DNA from: Pseudomonas sp. MN1F
GTDB taxonomy: Bacteria > Pseudomonadota > Gammaproteobacteria > Pseudomonadales > Pseudomonadaceae
Assembly: GCF_009391885.1 (NCBI RefSeq)
Contig: NZ_VZII01000010.1
Coordinates: forward strand, 1-64,000
DNA: 64,000 nt
Reading direction: 5' to 3'
Of this stretch, positions 52,213 through 61,484 are shown in pieces. The notes beneath the pieces were generated by a model. The model saw only the letters and a list, made by a program, of their open reading frames with translations. It searched no databases and was not told where the DNA came from. A program made the translations under genes and the position numbers. Numbering within the stretch: the first letter of the stretch is position 1; every line of letters begins with the position of its first letter.

Positions 52213-52491
52213 ATGGCCACACACAACGTCGTCGTTCCCAAGCCGATGGAGCAGTCCATTGATGATCTAGTCAACACTGGTCGGTACCAGAATTTCAGCG
52301 AAGTCGTGCGAGCAGGCATCCGGATGCTGCTTGAGCATGAAGCAGCTGAGGCAGCCAGACTCGAAGCGCTGCGGAACGCAACATCAGTGGGCATCATGCA
52401 GATCGAAGCGGGCCAGTACGATGAAATCGATCCGGCCAATCTTGCAGCCTATCTGGACAATCTTGGAAGACTAAAGGGCGTTAAAGCATGA
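52213..52491 (+). CDS. parD: ParD-like antitoxin
   Basis: A 92-residue ribbon-helix-helix antitoxin (NVVVPKPMEQSIDDLVNTGRYQNFSEVVRAGIRMLLEHEAAE). The N-terminal RHH binds its own promoter and the C-terminal helix wraps the toxin. A small inverted repeat ATGGC/GCCAT at 52173-52177 and 52185-52189 lies in the upstream region and could be the operator. Overlaps the toxin gene by 4 bases. Confidence 0.85.
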   Translation: MATHNVVVPKPMEQSIDDLVNTGRYQNFSEVVRAGIRMLLEHEAAEAARLEALRNATSVGIMQIEAGQYDEIDPANLAAYLDNLGRLKGVKA

Positions 52492-52850
52492 GTAGGGTCA
52501 TGTTTCGCATGTCACCCCAGGCATGCATCGACATCGCCGATACGCTTCGCTTCACTGAGGTGAGGCTCGGTCAGTGCGTCAGAAATCGGTATCAAGACCT
52601 GCTACAGGAGACGTTCATAGCCTTAGCTGAGCAGCCGACGCCGGTCGGCAGCAAGATGCGCGATGAGCTTTCACCAGGTCTTCGCAGCCTGCATCTGTCA
52701 TTCAACGTGTTGGAGATGACTGACGGCCGCATGATCAGCCCCCGACATATAGTGTTCTACCGCGCTGGGATGGAGCAGACAGTGGAGATCCTACGGGTCC
52801 TCCACGATGCGATGGAAGTCGCTCAGCATTTAATCCATCTGGATCAGTAG
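52488..52850 (+). CDS. parE: ParE/RelE-superfamily toxin
   Basis: A 120-residue RelE/ParE fold protein: FRMSPQACIDIADTLRFTE at the N-terminus and SPRHIVFYRAGMEQTVEILRVLHDAMEV at the C-terminus, the strand-turn-strand core of ParE toxins. Paired with parD as an addiction module that would favour retention of the ICE. ParE homologues usually poison gyrase; the target here is inferred. Confidence 0.85.
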   Translation: MSRVMFRMSPQACIDIADTLRFTEVRLGQCVRNRYQDLLQETFIALAEQPTPVGSKMRDELSPGLRSLHLSFNVLEMTDGRMISPRHIVFYRAGMEQTVEILRVLHDAMEVAQHLIHLDQ

Positions 52851-52970
52851 ATAAAGGGAAATGGCCCAGACGCAAAATGGGTTTGAATGGATAATGGAAT
52901 GGACCACAAGGGTAAAAGCCCTACCCGAAAGGGCGGACGTAGTCCGATAAAAGGAAAATAGGAGCCTTAG

Positions 52971-53591
52971 ATGCAACCAACTTGGTGGGAAAAAACTGTC
53001 GAGTACGACTTCGTTATCAGACTTGCCAGCTATGGTCGACTGGACTTCGCTGCGCCGATCGCCGGCCGACATGAGCGCTCATCAGGCGATGGAGTTTTCG
53101 GAAAAGACAATAAACTCGTACTCGTTGAATTCAAAAAAGACTACTCGGAGATAGAGTCAGAAAAAACCATCTTCACGGACTATGAAGCAGCAACTGCGGC
53201 ACTCAATAGCTACGACCACCACTGGATAGTCTACGGCGTTCTTACAGAAAGTGGTGAGCTAGACCTTTGGAATCAAAGATACTTCGAACCTGAAGAGTAT
53301 TACCTAGACACTACAGATATTCTTAACACCGGGGTTGCACATACGACCTTCATGGACTATCTGGACAAACTGCAGAGTTTCAGGATGCCGGATGCGCGTG
53401 GTAGCGGGGGGAGTGGCCAGGCGAAGCATGTTTCAGCAGAAAGCATGCTGACAGTTATGGGTGTTTCAAAAACTGGCAAGCTCATCGGAAGCATGAGCCT
53501 TGAGCAGTATCGCCAAGAGTTGAAGCCCTCTCCCCCTGCACCACGCATCGACCTCACACCTCGGCCATCGCCTCCAAAATTTGGCTATTGA
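52971..53591 (+). CDS. unknown protein with PD-(D/E)XK-like motif
   Basis: A 206-residue soluble protein. The segment GDGVFGKDNKLVLVEFKKDYSE places an Asp before a hydrophobic strand ending E-x-K, the arrangement of the PD-(D/E)XK nuclease fold. This is followed by a helix (TDYEAATAALNSY) and strand WIVYGVLTE. The C-terminus is Pro-rich. I recognise no named family. It lies in the accessory slot between ParDE and traI, with AGGAG upstream of the ATG. Defence or recombination roles are possible. Confidence 0.55.
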   Translation: MQPTWWEKTVEYDFVIRLASYGRLDFAAPIAGRHERSSGDGVFGKDNKLVLVEFKKDYSEIESEKTIFTDYEAATAALNSYDHHWIVYGVLTESGELDLWNQRYFEPEEYYLDTTDILNTGVAHTTFMDYLDKLQSFRMPDARGSGGSGQAKHVSAESMLTVMGVSKTGKLIGSMSLEQYRQELKPSPPAPRIDLTPRPSPPKFGY

Positions 53592-53700
53592 TGATGGCTA
53601 TTTGCCAAGAAATCCAAAGTGGCAGACATTCGCTTTACCGTTGATGCCATCTTGGCATTAAGAGAAAAGCCCGCTCCATGCACACCCCATGGAGCAACCT

Positions 53701-55584
53701 ATGCAACTCCTCTCCTGGTTGAGCCGCAAACCGGCTAAACCAACACCAGAAGCCTCACCACAGGGCTTCCATCTGCCGGCGAAGGCTACTGCTCTCCTGC
53801 AGAGCCCACTCCGTCAGCAGCTCCTGGAGAACATCTGGCGCCGGGCTTCGCTCTCGCGAGCTCAGTTCAATACCCTCTACCTTAAACCGCTCGAGCGCTA
53901 CGCCGAGCTGGTGCAGCTGCTCCCTGCCTCTGAAAATCATCATCATGCCCACCTTGGCGGACTCCTGGACCACGGCCTGGAGATCATGGCCTATGCCCTA
54001 AAGATCCGGCAGACGCACCTTCTGCCAATAGGCGCTCCACCGGAGTCCCAATCTGCTCAAGCAGAAGCCTGGACTGCAGCGGCTGCCTACGGCGCGTTGC
54101 TACACGACTTGGGGAAGATCGCTGTTGACCTCCGCGTCGAGCTCGAAGATGGCCGCGCATGGCACCCATGGCACGGACCGATCAACCGCCCCTACCGGTT
54201 CAAGTATGTGAAAGGTAGGGAGTACCAACTGCACGGGGCTGCTTCAGCCCTTGTGTACATGCAAGTCTTGGACACCGGAATCCTGGACTGGCTCAGTGGC
54301 TTCCCTGAGCTATGGAAGCAACTGATCTACCTCCTCGCCGGCCAGTACGAGCACGCCGGCATCCTCGGCGAAATGGTGATCCAGGCGGATAAAGCTTCCG
54401 TTGCCCAGCAACTGGGAGGAAATCCTGAACGCGCGCTTGCGGCCCCAAAGCAATCGCTGCAGCGACAACTGGCCGACGGTCTGCGATTCCTGGTGCGAGA
54501 AAAACTCAAGCTCAATCAGCCAGATGGACCGGCAGATGGCTGGCTGACTCAAGATGCGCTTTGGCTGGTGAGTAAACCAGCAGCAGACCAGCTCCGGGCA
54601 TACTTGCTGACCCAGGGTATTGAGGGAGTACCAACCTCCAATGCTCCGTTCTTCAACATGCTGCAGGACCAGGCAATCATCCAGACCAATGCACAGGATA
54701 AAGCAATCTGGAAAGCCACCATCGATAACGGCCGCGGTTGGAAGAACAGCTTCACCTTCTTAAAGGTCTCGCCGGCCCTCGTATGGCCGAATCCGGACGA
54801 ACGCCCCCCTCAATACGGTGGCAGCCTAACCCTGGAGCAGGAACCGGAGACAGTCGCGCAGGCGGGTACGAGTGCGGAAACCGTCTGTGCGGTACCGGAT
54901 GAGCCAGTGGGCCCCACGGGCGACGCAACTCTACCGCCGGCACGACCTCGAGCATTAGTCCAGCCAACTCCAACCGAAGGGATCCGATCATCTGAGCGCG
55001 AAGAACTACTGTCACTGTATAGTAATATCACTGCGCCATCAGAAGAGCTAAGTGCTAGCCCAGGCTCAGCAGCCGTCTCCCCTCCCCAGCAAGGACTCGA
55101 AGAGGTAGATCCGGCTGACGATTCTCTAGCAGCCACAGCAAGGAATGCTGCAATAAAAGATGTCACCCCTATGCCTACGAGTAGTTCGCTGGGAGGAGCT
55201 TTCATCGCCTGGCTTAAAGCCGGGATCGCCTCCCACAAATTGATCATCAACGATACCAAAGCCCTGATTCACACCGTCGACGACACAGCAATGCTCGTTA
55301 CCCCTGGGATCTTCAAGCGGTTTGTGCTTGAGCACCCGGAGCTTGAGAGGATCGTCGGTAAACCAGGGACATCGGCCTGGCAGCATGTCCAGCGCGCATT
55401 TGAGAAAGAGAAGAGCCACCAGAAAACCAGCAAGCAGCTGAACATCTGGACCTACGATGTAGTAGGCCCGCGCAAGACCACGCAGCTGAGGGGCTACCTG
55501 CTTCTTGATCCGAAGCTGATATTCGCTGAGCAACCCTTGAACAATCCAAGCTTGCGACGAGTGACGGAAGGGGTCGCTGAATGA
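53701..55584 (+). CDS. traI: TraI, MobH-family relaxase
   Basis: Relaxase that nicks oriT. The N-terminal TraI_2 domain has the HD-type metal site of MobH enzymes: HHHAHLGGLLDHGLE at about residue 80 and LLHDLGK at about 135. The TraI_2_C winged-helix-like domain occupies about 490-595. The Pro/Thr/Ser-rich linker between them is variable. GGAG six bases before ATG 53701 selects it over ATG 53689. Overlaps the integrase by 4 bases. Confidence 0.92.
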   Translation: MQLLSWLSRKPAKPTPEASPQGFHLPAKATALLQSPLRQQLLENIWRRASLSRAQFNTLYLKPLERYAELVQLLPASENHHHAHLGGLLDHGLEIMAYALKIRQTHLLPIGAPPESQSAQAEAWTAAAAYGALLHDLGKIAVDLRVELEDGRAWHPWHGPINRPYRFKYVKGREYQLHGAASALVYMQVLDTGILDWLSGFPELWKQLIYLLAGQYEHAGILGEMVIQADKASVAQQLGGNPERALAAPKQSLQRQLADGLRFLVREKLKLNQPDGPADGWLTQDALWLVSKPAADQLRAYLLTQGIEGVPTSNAPFFNMLQDQAIIQTNAQDKAIWKATIDNGRGWKNSFTFLKVSPALVWPNPDERPPQYGGSLTLEQEPETVAQAGTSAETVCAVPDEPVGPTGDATLPPARPRALVQPTPTEGIRSSEREELLSLYSNITAPSEELSASPGSAAVSPPQQGLEEVDPADDSLAATARNAAIKDVTPMPTSSSLGGAFIAWLKAGIASHKLIINDTKALIHTVDDTAMLVTPGIFKRFVLEHPELERIVGKPGTSAWQHVQRAFEKEKSHQKTSKQLNIWTYDVVGPRKTTQLRGYLLLDPKLIFAEQPLNNPSLRRVTEGVAE

Positions 55585-56834
55585 CGCCCGAGAAACTGCT
55601 CCGGGAATACCTCGTCGATCACGACCTGCGACCTGCCAGCGCGAAGATCTACGGCGCTGCAATGAAGAAGGTGGAAAAGAACTTCGGCAACGCTGTTGAT
55701 GTGGAGACCATCGATCGACGAGACGTCCTTTCCTTAAGGAACAAGCTGATTGAAGGAGGTCTGTCGAAGCGCAGCTGGAACACTTACTCCAATCACCTCC
55801 GAACAATATGGGGTTACGGCATCGAGTATGGGATTCTTCCCAACACCGATGTGAACCCATTCAAGAAGACGACGGTAATTGCACCGAAGCGACAGAGCAA
55901 AATCATTGCCGGCGAAGCGATCGTCCGTGCAAGGCGATGGCTCAGAAGTCTAGCTGACCAGGAGGAGTCGACTGGGGACCGGGCAAGAATCACACCTGCG
56001 TGGTTCTGGCTGGCAACTTTCGAGATGTTCTACTACACCGGCATACGGCTGAATGCACTGCTGTGCATCCGGCTCAAGGATGTGGACTGGGATCGACGGC
56101 TGGTTCTCGTGCGCGGCGAAACCGAGAAAACACACCGCGAGTTTCGCATTCCCATCATGGATGGGCTAGCGCCGCACATTCAGCGCCTCGTCGATGAAGC
56201 TGGCCGAGCGGGTTTTACCGCCGATGACCAGCTGTTCAACGTCAATCGTTTCTCCCGCCATTACAAGCGGCACGAAATGAATTCGGACCAGGTCGAGGCG
56301 ATGTACAAGAAGCTGATCATCAGGCTCGGGGTCCGGATGACTCCGCACAGGTTCAGGCACACGCTTGCAACCGATCTGATGAAGCAGCCGGAAAGAAACA
56401 TCCACCTGACCAAAAACCTGCTGAATCATTCGAACATCGCAACCACGATGAGCTACATCGAAGCCGACTATGACCACATGCGAGACGTATTGCACGAGCG
56501 CAGCATGCAGCAGGGAGCATTAAGGCTTGTACGTCGGGTGGATGAAAGTAGTGCACTGAATTCGCGTACAGGTGAAAGCGGTACCCGCACAGAGCCTGGT
56601 CGACGAATAACGATCGAACAAGATCATGAAGGAGGGGGCTGCTCGGCACCAGAACATCTGCTGATTGAGTTCAAGCAGAGCTGTGCCAGTGCTTTGCTAC
56701 CGCCCGAAGATCTCTTTCAACCAAGCCTTCTGTTCAGCCTGATGGCATCGACGACAGGGTCTACACCCTTTGCTCGATCTCATTCTGCTGACCCAGGCAC
56801 TGTGTACAACGCCCGTGCCTCCCCGAAGTTCTGA
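55581..56834 (+). CDS. int: tyrosine recombinase, ICE integrase
   Basis: A XerC-like integrase of 417 residues. SAM-like core-binding domain at 1-90. Catalytic residues are Arg in YYTGIRLNALL, HRFRH with His and Arg, a late His in LLNHSNI, and the nucleophile Tyr at about 292 (TTMSYIEAD). A tail of about 125 residues after the Tyr is unusually long, with no recognised domain. It is the last ICE gene, next to tRNA-Lys and translationally coupled to traI. It catalyses integration and excision at the tRNA. Confidence 0.92.
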   Translation: MTPEKLLREYLVDHDLRPASAKIYGAAMKKVEKNFGNAVDVETIDRRDVLSLRNKLIEGGLSKRSWNTYSNHLRTIWGYGIEYGILPNTDVNPFKKTTVIAPKRQSKIIAGEAIVRARRWLRSLADQEESTGDRARITPAWFWLATFEMFYYTGIRLNALLCIRLKDVDWDRRLVLVRGETEKTHREFRIPIMDGLAPHIQRLVDEAGRAGFTADDQLFNVNRFSRHYKRHEMNSDQVEAMYKKLIIRLGVRMTPHRFRHTLATDLMKQPERNIHLTKNLLNHSNIATTMSYIEADYDHMRDVLHERSMQQGALRLVRRVDESSALNSRTGESGTRTEPGRRITIEQDHEGGGCSAPEHLLIEFKQSCASALLPPEDLFQPSLLFSLMASTTGSTPFARSHSADPGTVYNARASPKF

Positions 56835-57172
56835 ACCGACGAATGGCAATGAGCCACTACGCGATTAGCTGAAGCAGGGCAGATAGCGCATAACTGTCCC
56901 AGGTCACTGGTGCTAGGAAACTGGCGCCATGCCTTTGGCTGCGCGTGTTTTGGGGACGTCGCGAAGCAAGGTTTCTTGGAGCTGAGCGGCCCGCAAAGCC
57001 CCTAAGTCATTGAGTTTTTTGGCCCAGGAACGAAAAAGCCCGCCATAAGTGGCGGGCTATTCCATATTGACATCACGCCGAAGCGAGCCTAAGGTTCGCT
57101 CCAGACGGCTGCAAGACTAGACATGGCTGTGGCAAGCCCCCCTCTCTAGCACTCACGAACCGCTGTGAATAA
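56835..57172. other. ICE right-end non-coding region
   Basis: 338 bases between the integrase stop and the tRNA. It contains the tRNA-Lys terminator (57033-57058). Integrase arm-binding sites are expected here but I could not identify repeated binding words with confidence. No excisionase-like gene is seen. Confidence 0.5.
57033..57058 (-). terminator. rho-independent terminator for tRNA-Lys
   Basis: Read on the minus strand, AGCCCGCC / GGCGGGCT with a 6-base loop runs into five Ts. It lies 115 bases beyond the tRNA 3' end, on the ICE side. Confidence 0.8.
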
Positions 57173-57248
57173 TGGTGGGTCGTGTAGGATTCGAACCTAC
57201 GACCAATTGGTTAAAAGCCAACTGCTCTACCAACTGAGCTAACGACCC
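57173..57248 (-). tRNA. tRNA-Lys (anticodon UUU), probable ICE attachment site
   Basis: A complete 76-base cloverleaf read on the minus strand: acceptor GGGTCGT pairs with ACGACCC, D-arm GCTC/GAGC, anticodon loop CTTTTAA with UUU at 57213-57215, T-loop GGTTCGAATCC, encoded CCA at 57173-57175. Its 3' end faces the ICE. The tRNA-Lys 3' end is the known target of PFGI-1/PAPI-1-type elements, so the attR core should lie within about 57173-57220. No second copy of this segment is in the window. Confidence 0.96.
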
Positions 57249-57309
57249 GTTGGGTGGCGCGTATAATACTGATTTCTAACGGGAAATCAATACCTGAGCC
57301 AGCCTTTTG

Positions 57310-57984
57310 TCAAAAGTAGCGGGTCGGGTCTGCGACACCCGCCGCCTTGAAACCATCAGCACGCAGGCGGCAGCTGTCGCATTTGCCACATGCCTGGCCT
57401 TCATCATTGGCCTGGTAGCAGGAAACCGTCAGGCTGTAGTCCACGCCTCGGGCGATCCCCGCCTGCACGATCTGCGCCTTGCTCATGTTCTGCAGCGGCG
57501 CCTGAATGCGGAAGCCCTGCCCTTCGACACCCGCCTTGGTGGCCAGGTTGGCCATGCGCTCGAACGCCTCGACGAACTCCGGGCGGCAATCCGGGTAGCC
57601 GGAATAGTCCACTGCGTTGACGCCGATGAAGATGTCACGCGCTTCCAGCACCTCTGCCCAGCCCAGGGCCAGCGACAGGAACACAGTGTTGCGGGCCGGC
57701 ACGTAGGTTACCGGAATGCCCTCGCCTGGGGTCTCCGGCACGTCGATACTGCTGTCGGTCAGGGCCGAGCCGCCGATGCCGTCGAGGTTGAGGCCGATGA
57801 CCTTGTGCTCGACCACGCCCAGGTCGCGGGCGACGCGGGCAGCGGCATTCAGCTCGGCGCGATGGCGCTGGCCATAGTCGAAGCTCATGGTGTAGCAGCT
57901 GTAGCCTTCGGCCTTGGCCATGGCTACGACCGTGGCCGAATCGAGGCCGCCTGACAGCAGGATTACCGCGCGTTTCTCAGTCAT
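57310..57984 (-). CDS. queC: QueC, 7-cyano-7-deazaguanine synthase
   Basis: ATP-dependent amidation and dehydration making preQ0 for queuosine. PP-loop SGGLDS near the N-terminus, and a zinc site [17 protein letters not shown] at the C-terminus. 224 residues from ATG 57984, eight bases after GAGGAG; a GTG at 57993 is an alternative. Chromosomal; lies directly downstream of queE. Confidence 0.95.
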   Translation of the reverse strand: MTEKRAVILLSGGLDSATVVAMAKAEGYSCYTMSFDYGQRHRAELNAAARVARDLGVVEHKVIGLNLDGIGGSALTDSSIDVPETPGEGIPVTYVPARNTVFLSLALGWAEVLEARDIFIGVNAVDYSGYPDCRPEFVEAFERMANLATKAGVEGQGFRIQAPLQNMSKAQIVQAGIARGVDYSLTVSCYQANDEGQACGKCDSCRLRADGFKAAGVADPTRYF

Positions 57985-58000
57985 TTCTTTCACTCCTCAA

Positions 58001-58648
58001 TCAACGTCCGGGTTCGTCGTTCCACAGCAGCTTGTGCAGCTGCATCTGGAAGCGAACGGGCAGGTTGTCGGCGACGATCCAGTCGGCCAGCTCGGTGGCG
58101 CTCACCTGATGATGGCTGGGCGAGAACAGCACTTCGCCCGCGCGTTCGGCCAGGTTGTACTGGATCAGCTTGGACACCGCCCAGTCATAGTCCTCACGGG
58201 AACAGATGACGAACTTGACCTGGTCGTTGCGGGTCAGCTGTTCGATGTTCTCGTAGCGGTTGCGGTGCGACTCTTCCGACCCTGGGGTCTTGAGGTCGAC
58301 CACGCGGCTGACGCGCACATCGGTGCCCGAGATATCCAGGGCGCCACTGGTTTCCAGTGAGACCTCGTAGCCGGCATCGCACAGGCGCTGCAGCAGCGGC
58401 AAGGCGTTCGGCTGAGCCAACGGCTCGCCACCGGTGACGCAGACGTAACGCGGCTTGAAGCCGGCCACCTGCTCAAGGATCGAATCGAGGGTGCGAAGGG
58501 TGCCGCCGGTGAAGGCGTAGGCGCTGTCGCAGTACTGGCAGCGCAGAGGGCAACCGGTCAGGCGCACGAATACCGTGGGCAGCCCAGCCGTTCGTGTTTC
58601 ACCCTGCAAAGAGTAAAAGACTTCGGTAATGCGTAATGTGTCTTGCAT
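58001..58648 (-). CDS. queE: QueE, 7-carboxy-7-deazaguanine synthase
   Basis: Radical SAM enzyme of queuosine synthesis. The cluster motif is C-x3-C-x2-C in GCPLRCQYCDSAYAF, preceded by EVFYSLQGET, which contacts substrate. 215 residues from MQDTLRI; the frame extends three codons further upstream. Pairs with queC in an operon. Confidence 0.95.
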   Translation of the reverse strand: MQDTLRITEVFYSLQGETRTAGLPTVFVRLTGCPLRCQYCDSAYAFTGGTLRTLDSILEQVAGFKPRYVCVTGGEPLAQPNALPLLQRLCDAGYEVSLETSGALDISGTDVRVSRVVDLKTPGSEESHRNRYENIEQLTRNDQVKFVICSREDYDWAVSKLIQYNLAERAGEVLFSPSHHQVSATELADWIVADNLPVRFQMQLHKLLWNDEPGR

Positions 58649-58765
58649 GCTCGCCACGGGCGTGACAGCTAAACAGGCTGTCCGCCTCCGTCAGGCACTG
58701 TCGCGGACTCGACATGGCGTTATCCGCTACAGCGTGTTTATAAAAAAAGGGTTGTGATTCTAACG

Positions 58766-58790
58766 AAAAAACCCGCGACAGGCGCGGGTT
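58766..58790 (-). terminator. rho-independent terminator after cpoB
   Basis: Minus-strand ACCCGCG / CGCGGGT hairpin with a 5-base loop followed by a T-run, 18 bases past the cpoB stop. It ends the tol-pal transcript. Confidence 0.88.
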
Positions 58791-58807
58791 TCTTGCAAAG
58801 GTGCAGC

Positions 58808-59623
58808 TTAGAGCTTCTGCAGGTCGCGTTGCGCCAGTTGCGCGGCAGACGTGCCGGGGTACTGGGTGATGACTTGCTGCAGGATGCCCTTGACCTTGTC
58901 GGTATGGCCCATGCGGCGCTCGACATCAGCCAGTTTGTACAGCGAATCTGGCACCTTGCTGTGCTTGGGGTACTTCTGGCTGACCTGGGCGAACGCCTGG
59001 CTGGCAGCTGGCAGGTCGCCCTTGGCCAGGTTCACCTCACCTAACCAGTATTGGGCGTTGCCGGCGTACTGGCTGTTCGGGTACTTGCGCAGGAAGGCGT
59101 TGAATGCCTGGCTGGCCTTGTCGAAGTCCTTCTGCTTGATCTGGTCGAAAGCTGCGTCGTAATAGAGCTTTTCTTTCGCCGGATCACCGGGCTCGCTACT
59201 GGCGGCCGGTTGTTGCGCAGCGGCGCCAGCGGCGCCTGCTGCTGCACCGGCGGCGGCATCGGGTGCACCACCGGTGGAGGAATTATCGGGGGTCGCGGCA
59301 GGCGCGCCACCACTGTTGATGCGACGATCAAGATCCTGGTATCGCTCCAGGTTTTCCTGCTTCATGCGCGACACATCGTTTTGCAGCTCTTCGATGATGC
59401 CTTGCTGGCGGGAAAGTTGATCCTGCATCTGTTGCAACTGCATGAACAGCTGGCCCTGTGCCGAGGCAGGGGTCGAAGCCCCTGCGCCGGCATAGGTGCC
59501 GCTCGTGCCATAACCGGAAGGTGGGTAAGCACCCCCGTTGTCATCAACTACAGGAACCGCAGCCCACGCCGAAAGCGGAAGGCTGAGTGCGAGGACGGTT
59601 ACAGCACGACGGCACATACGCAT
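58808..59623 (-). CDS. cpoB: CpoB (YbgF), cell division coordinator of the Tol-Pal system
   Basis: A 271-residue periplasmic protein: signal peptide ending SAWAA, N-terminal trimeric coiled coil (MQLQQMQDQLSRQQGIIEEL), an Ala-rich linker, and C-terminal TPR repeats (YYDAAFDQIKQKDFDKASQAF, YWLGEVNLAKGDLPAA, KLADVERRMGHTDKV). Coordinates PBP1b with Tol at the septum. Follows pal by 6 bases. Confidence 0.95.
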   Translation of the reverse strand: MRMCRRAVTVLALSLPLSAWAAVPVVDDNGGAYPPSGYGTSGTYAGAGASTPASAQGQLFMQLQQMQDQLSRQQGIIEELQNDVSRMKQENLERYQDLDRRINSGGAPAATPDNSSTGGAPDAAAGAAAGAAGAAAQQPAASSEPGDPAKEKLYYDAAFDQIKQKDFDKASQAFNAFLRKYPNSQYAGNAQYWLGEVNLAKGDLPAASQAFAQVSQKYPKHSKVPDSLYKLADVERRMGHTDKVKGILQQVITQYPGTSAAQLAQRDLQKL

Positions 59624-59629
59624 AAGAAC

Positions 59630-60127
59630 TTACTTACGCAGTTCTACGCGACGGTTCTGAGCCCAGGACTGCTCGTCGTTGCCGGTGGCAACTGGACGCT
59701 CTTCGCCGTAGGAGACCAGTTCCAGCTGAGCAGGGGAAACGCCCTGCAGAACCAGGTAGCGCTGAACGGCTTTCGCACGACGCTCACCCAGAGCCATGTT
59801 GTACTCGCGGGTGCCGCGCTCGTCGGTGTTGCCTTCCAGGACAACGCGGTTGCCGTTGGCTTTCAGGTCCTTGGCGTGAACGTCCAGAGCGCGCATGGCT
59901 TCTGGCTTCAGGTCCGAGCTGTCGTATTCGAAGTAGAAGGTGGTGATTGCGCGCAGGGCAGCTTCTTCGCTCAGGGAGCCGTCAACAGCGCCAGTGTTGG
60001 CACCGTAGCCAGCGTTCGGATCAACAGCGCCTTCACCAGCGTTGTCACCGCCTTTCGAGGAGCAACCTACAGCTACGGCCATGGCCAGAGCCAGCGCAGC
60101 AAATTTACCAAACTTCAGCATTTCCAT
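59630..60127 (-). CDS. pal: Pal (OprL), peptidoglycan-associated lipoprotein
   Basis: Outer-membrane lipoprotein with lipobox AVGCSS at about residue 21 and an OmpA-like peptidoglycan-binding domain ([35 protein letters not shown]). 165 residues, the usual OprL length. Confidence 0.97.
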   Translation of the reverse strand: MEMLKFGKFAALALAMAVAVGCSSKGGDNAGEGAVDPNAGYGANTGAVDGSLSEEAALRAITTFYFEYDSSDLKPEAMRALDVHAKDLKANGNRVVLEGNTDERGTREYNMALGERRAKAVQRYLVLQGVSPAQLELVSYGEERPVATGNDEQSWAQNRRVELRK

Positions 60128-60182
60128 CGTGAAACTCCTAATGAAACCCCAGTGTGTTAAGCAAAAACGTATTACGCCGCAA

Positions 60183-61484
60183 TCAGTTCAGGTAAGGGGA
60201 CCAGGACGGTTCTCTGACTTCGCCTTGAGCGGTAGGAAGTGGGAGCCTCACACGGCCGTTAAGCGACACGAGCATCAAGACTCCCCGGCCCTGCTGGCGG
60301 GTGGCGTAGATTAGCATGGTGCCGTTAGGCGCAACAGTGGGCGACTCATCAAGACTCGTTTCCGAGAGAATCTTTACACTTCCACGCTGCAAGTCCTGTG
60401 CCGCCACCTTGAAGTTGGTGAAGCCCTGCTGACGATGGATCATGACCAGGGTCTTTTCATCCGCCGACAGTTTCGGGTTGGCGTTGTAGTTACCCACGAA
60501 CGTCACACGCTCGGCACCACCACCGCTGACCGACTGCTTGTAGATCTGTGGCTTGCCGCCGCGGTCGGAGGTGAAGTACAGGGTGTTGCCATCCTTGCCC
60601 CAGAACGGTTCGGTGTTGATGCCTGGGCCTGCGGTAACACGGCTGATCTGGCGCGAGGCCACGTTCATCACGTAGATGTCCGGGTTGCCGTCCTTGGACA
60701 GCACGAACGCCAGGCGCGAACCATCCGGCGACCAGGCTGGCGCGCCGTTCAGGCCTTCGAAGTTGGTTACCTGCTCGCGGCGGCCAGTGTCGATGTTCTG
60801 CACGAAGATGCGCGGGCGCTTCTGCTCGAACGAAACATAGGCAATGCGCTTGCCATCCGGCGCGAAGCGGGGCGACAGGATCGGCTCACGCGACTGCAGC
60901 AGGGTCACTGCACGAGCACCGTCGTAGTCCGAACGCTGCAGGGTGTAGCGGGTATTGTTGGTGGAGAAGCGCTCGGCCGTCACATACAGCATGCGGGTAG
61001 AGAACGCACCCTTGATGCCGGTGAGCTTTTCAAACGACTGGTCGGCAATGTAGTGCGCCATGTCGCGCAACTGGTCGGTGCTGCCCGCCACGCTACCGGT
61101 CAGCACTTGCTGCTCGGTGGCGACGTTGAACAGCGCGTACTGCACCTGCAGGCGACCGCCCGACGGCACGATGCTGCCAACCATCACGTACTGGGCACCC
61201 AGCGCTTTCCAGTCACGGAAGATGACTTCGCTGGCCTGGGTAGGCTGGCTGATCATGTTCTGACGCGGAATCGGCGAGTAGTAGCCCGAGTTGCGCAGGT
61301 CGTTGCCGATGATGTCGGCCATGTCTTCTGGCAGCACACTGCCACCCTGCAGACCGAACGGCACTACCGCGATGGGCGTGGCCCGATCGCTGCCGCTGGT
61401 GACCAGGATGTTCTTTTCCTCTGCCATGGCCATGCCAGCCACGCAGCAGAGCATGACCAGCATTCCTCGAAGGAGTTTAATCAC
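60183..61484 (-). CDS. tolB: TolB, periplasmic translocation protein
   Basis: Signal peptide ([18 protein letters not shown]), N-terminal alpha/beta domain, and a six-bladed propeller with repeated [27 protein letters not shown] motifs. Starts with GTG whose bases overlap the tolA stop (GTGA). Binds Pal and TolA. Confidence 0.96.
   Translation of the reverse strand: MIKLLRGMLVMLCCVAGMAMAEEKNILVTSGSDRATPIAVVPFGLQGGSVLPEDMADIIGNDLRNSGYYSPIPRQNMISQPTQASEVIFRDWKALGAQYVMVGSIVPSGGRLQVQYALFNVATEQQVLTGSVAGSTDQLRDMAHYIADQSFEKLTGIKGAFSTRMLYVTAERFSTNNTRYTLQRSDYDGARAVTLLQSREPILSPRFAPDGKRIAYVSFEQKRPRIFVQNIDTGRREQVTNFEGLNGAPAWSPDGSRLAFVLSKDGNPDIYVMNVASRQISRVTAGPGINTEPFWGKDGNTLYFTSDRGGKPQIYKQSVSGGGAERVTFVGNYNANPKLSADEKTLVMIHRQQGFTNFKVAAQDLQRGSVKILSETSLDESPTVAPNGTMLIYATRQQGRGVLMLVSLNGRVRLPLPTAQGEVREPSWSPYLN

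Noticed and set aside
57307-57954. Plus-strand frame opposite queC
   Set aside because: Antisense to a fully conserved gene and lacking any recognisable protein pattern.
59051-60160. 369-codon plus-strand frame across cpoB and pal
   Set aside because: It covers two recognised minus-strand genes and their gap; composition is that of a reverse-complement shadow.
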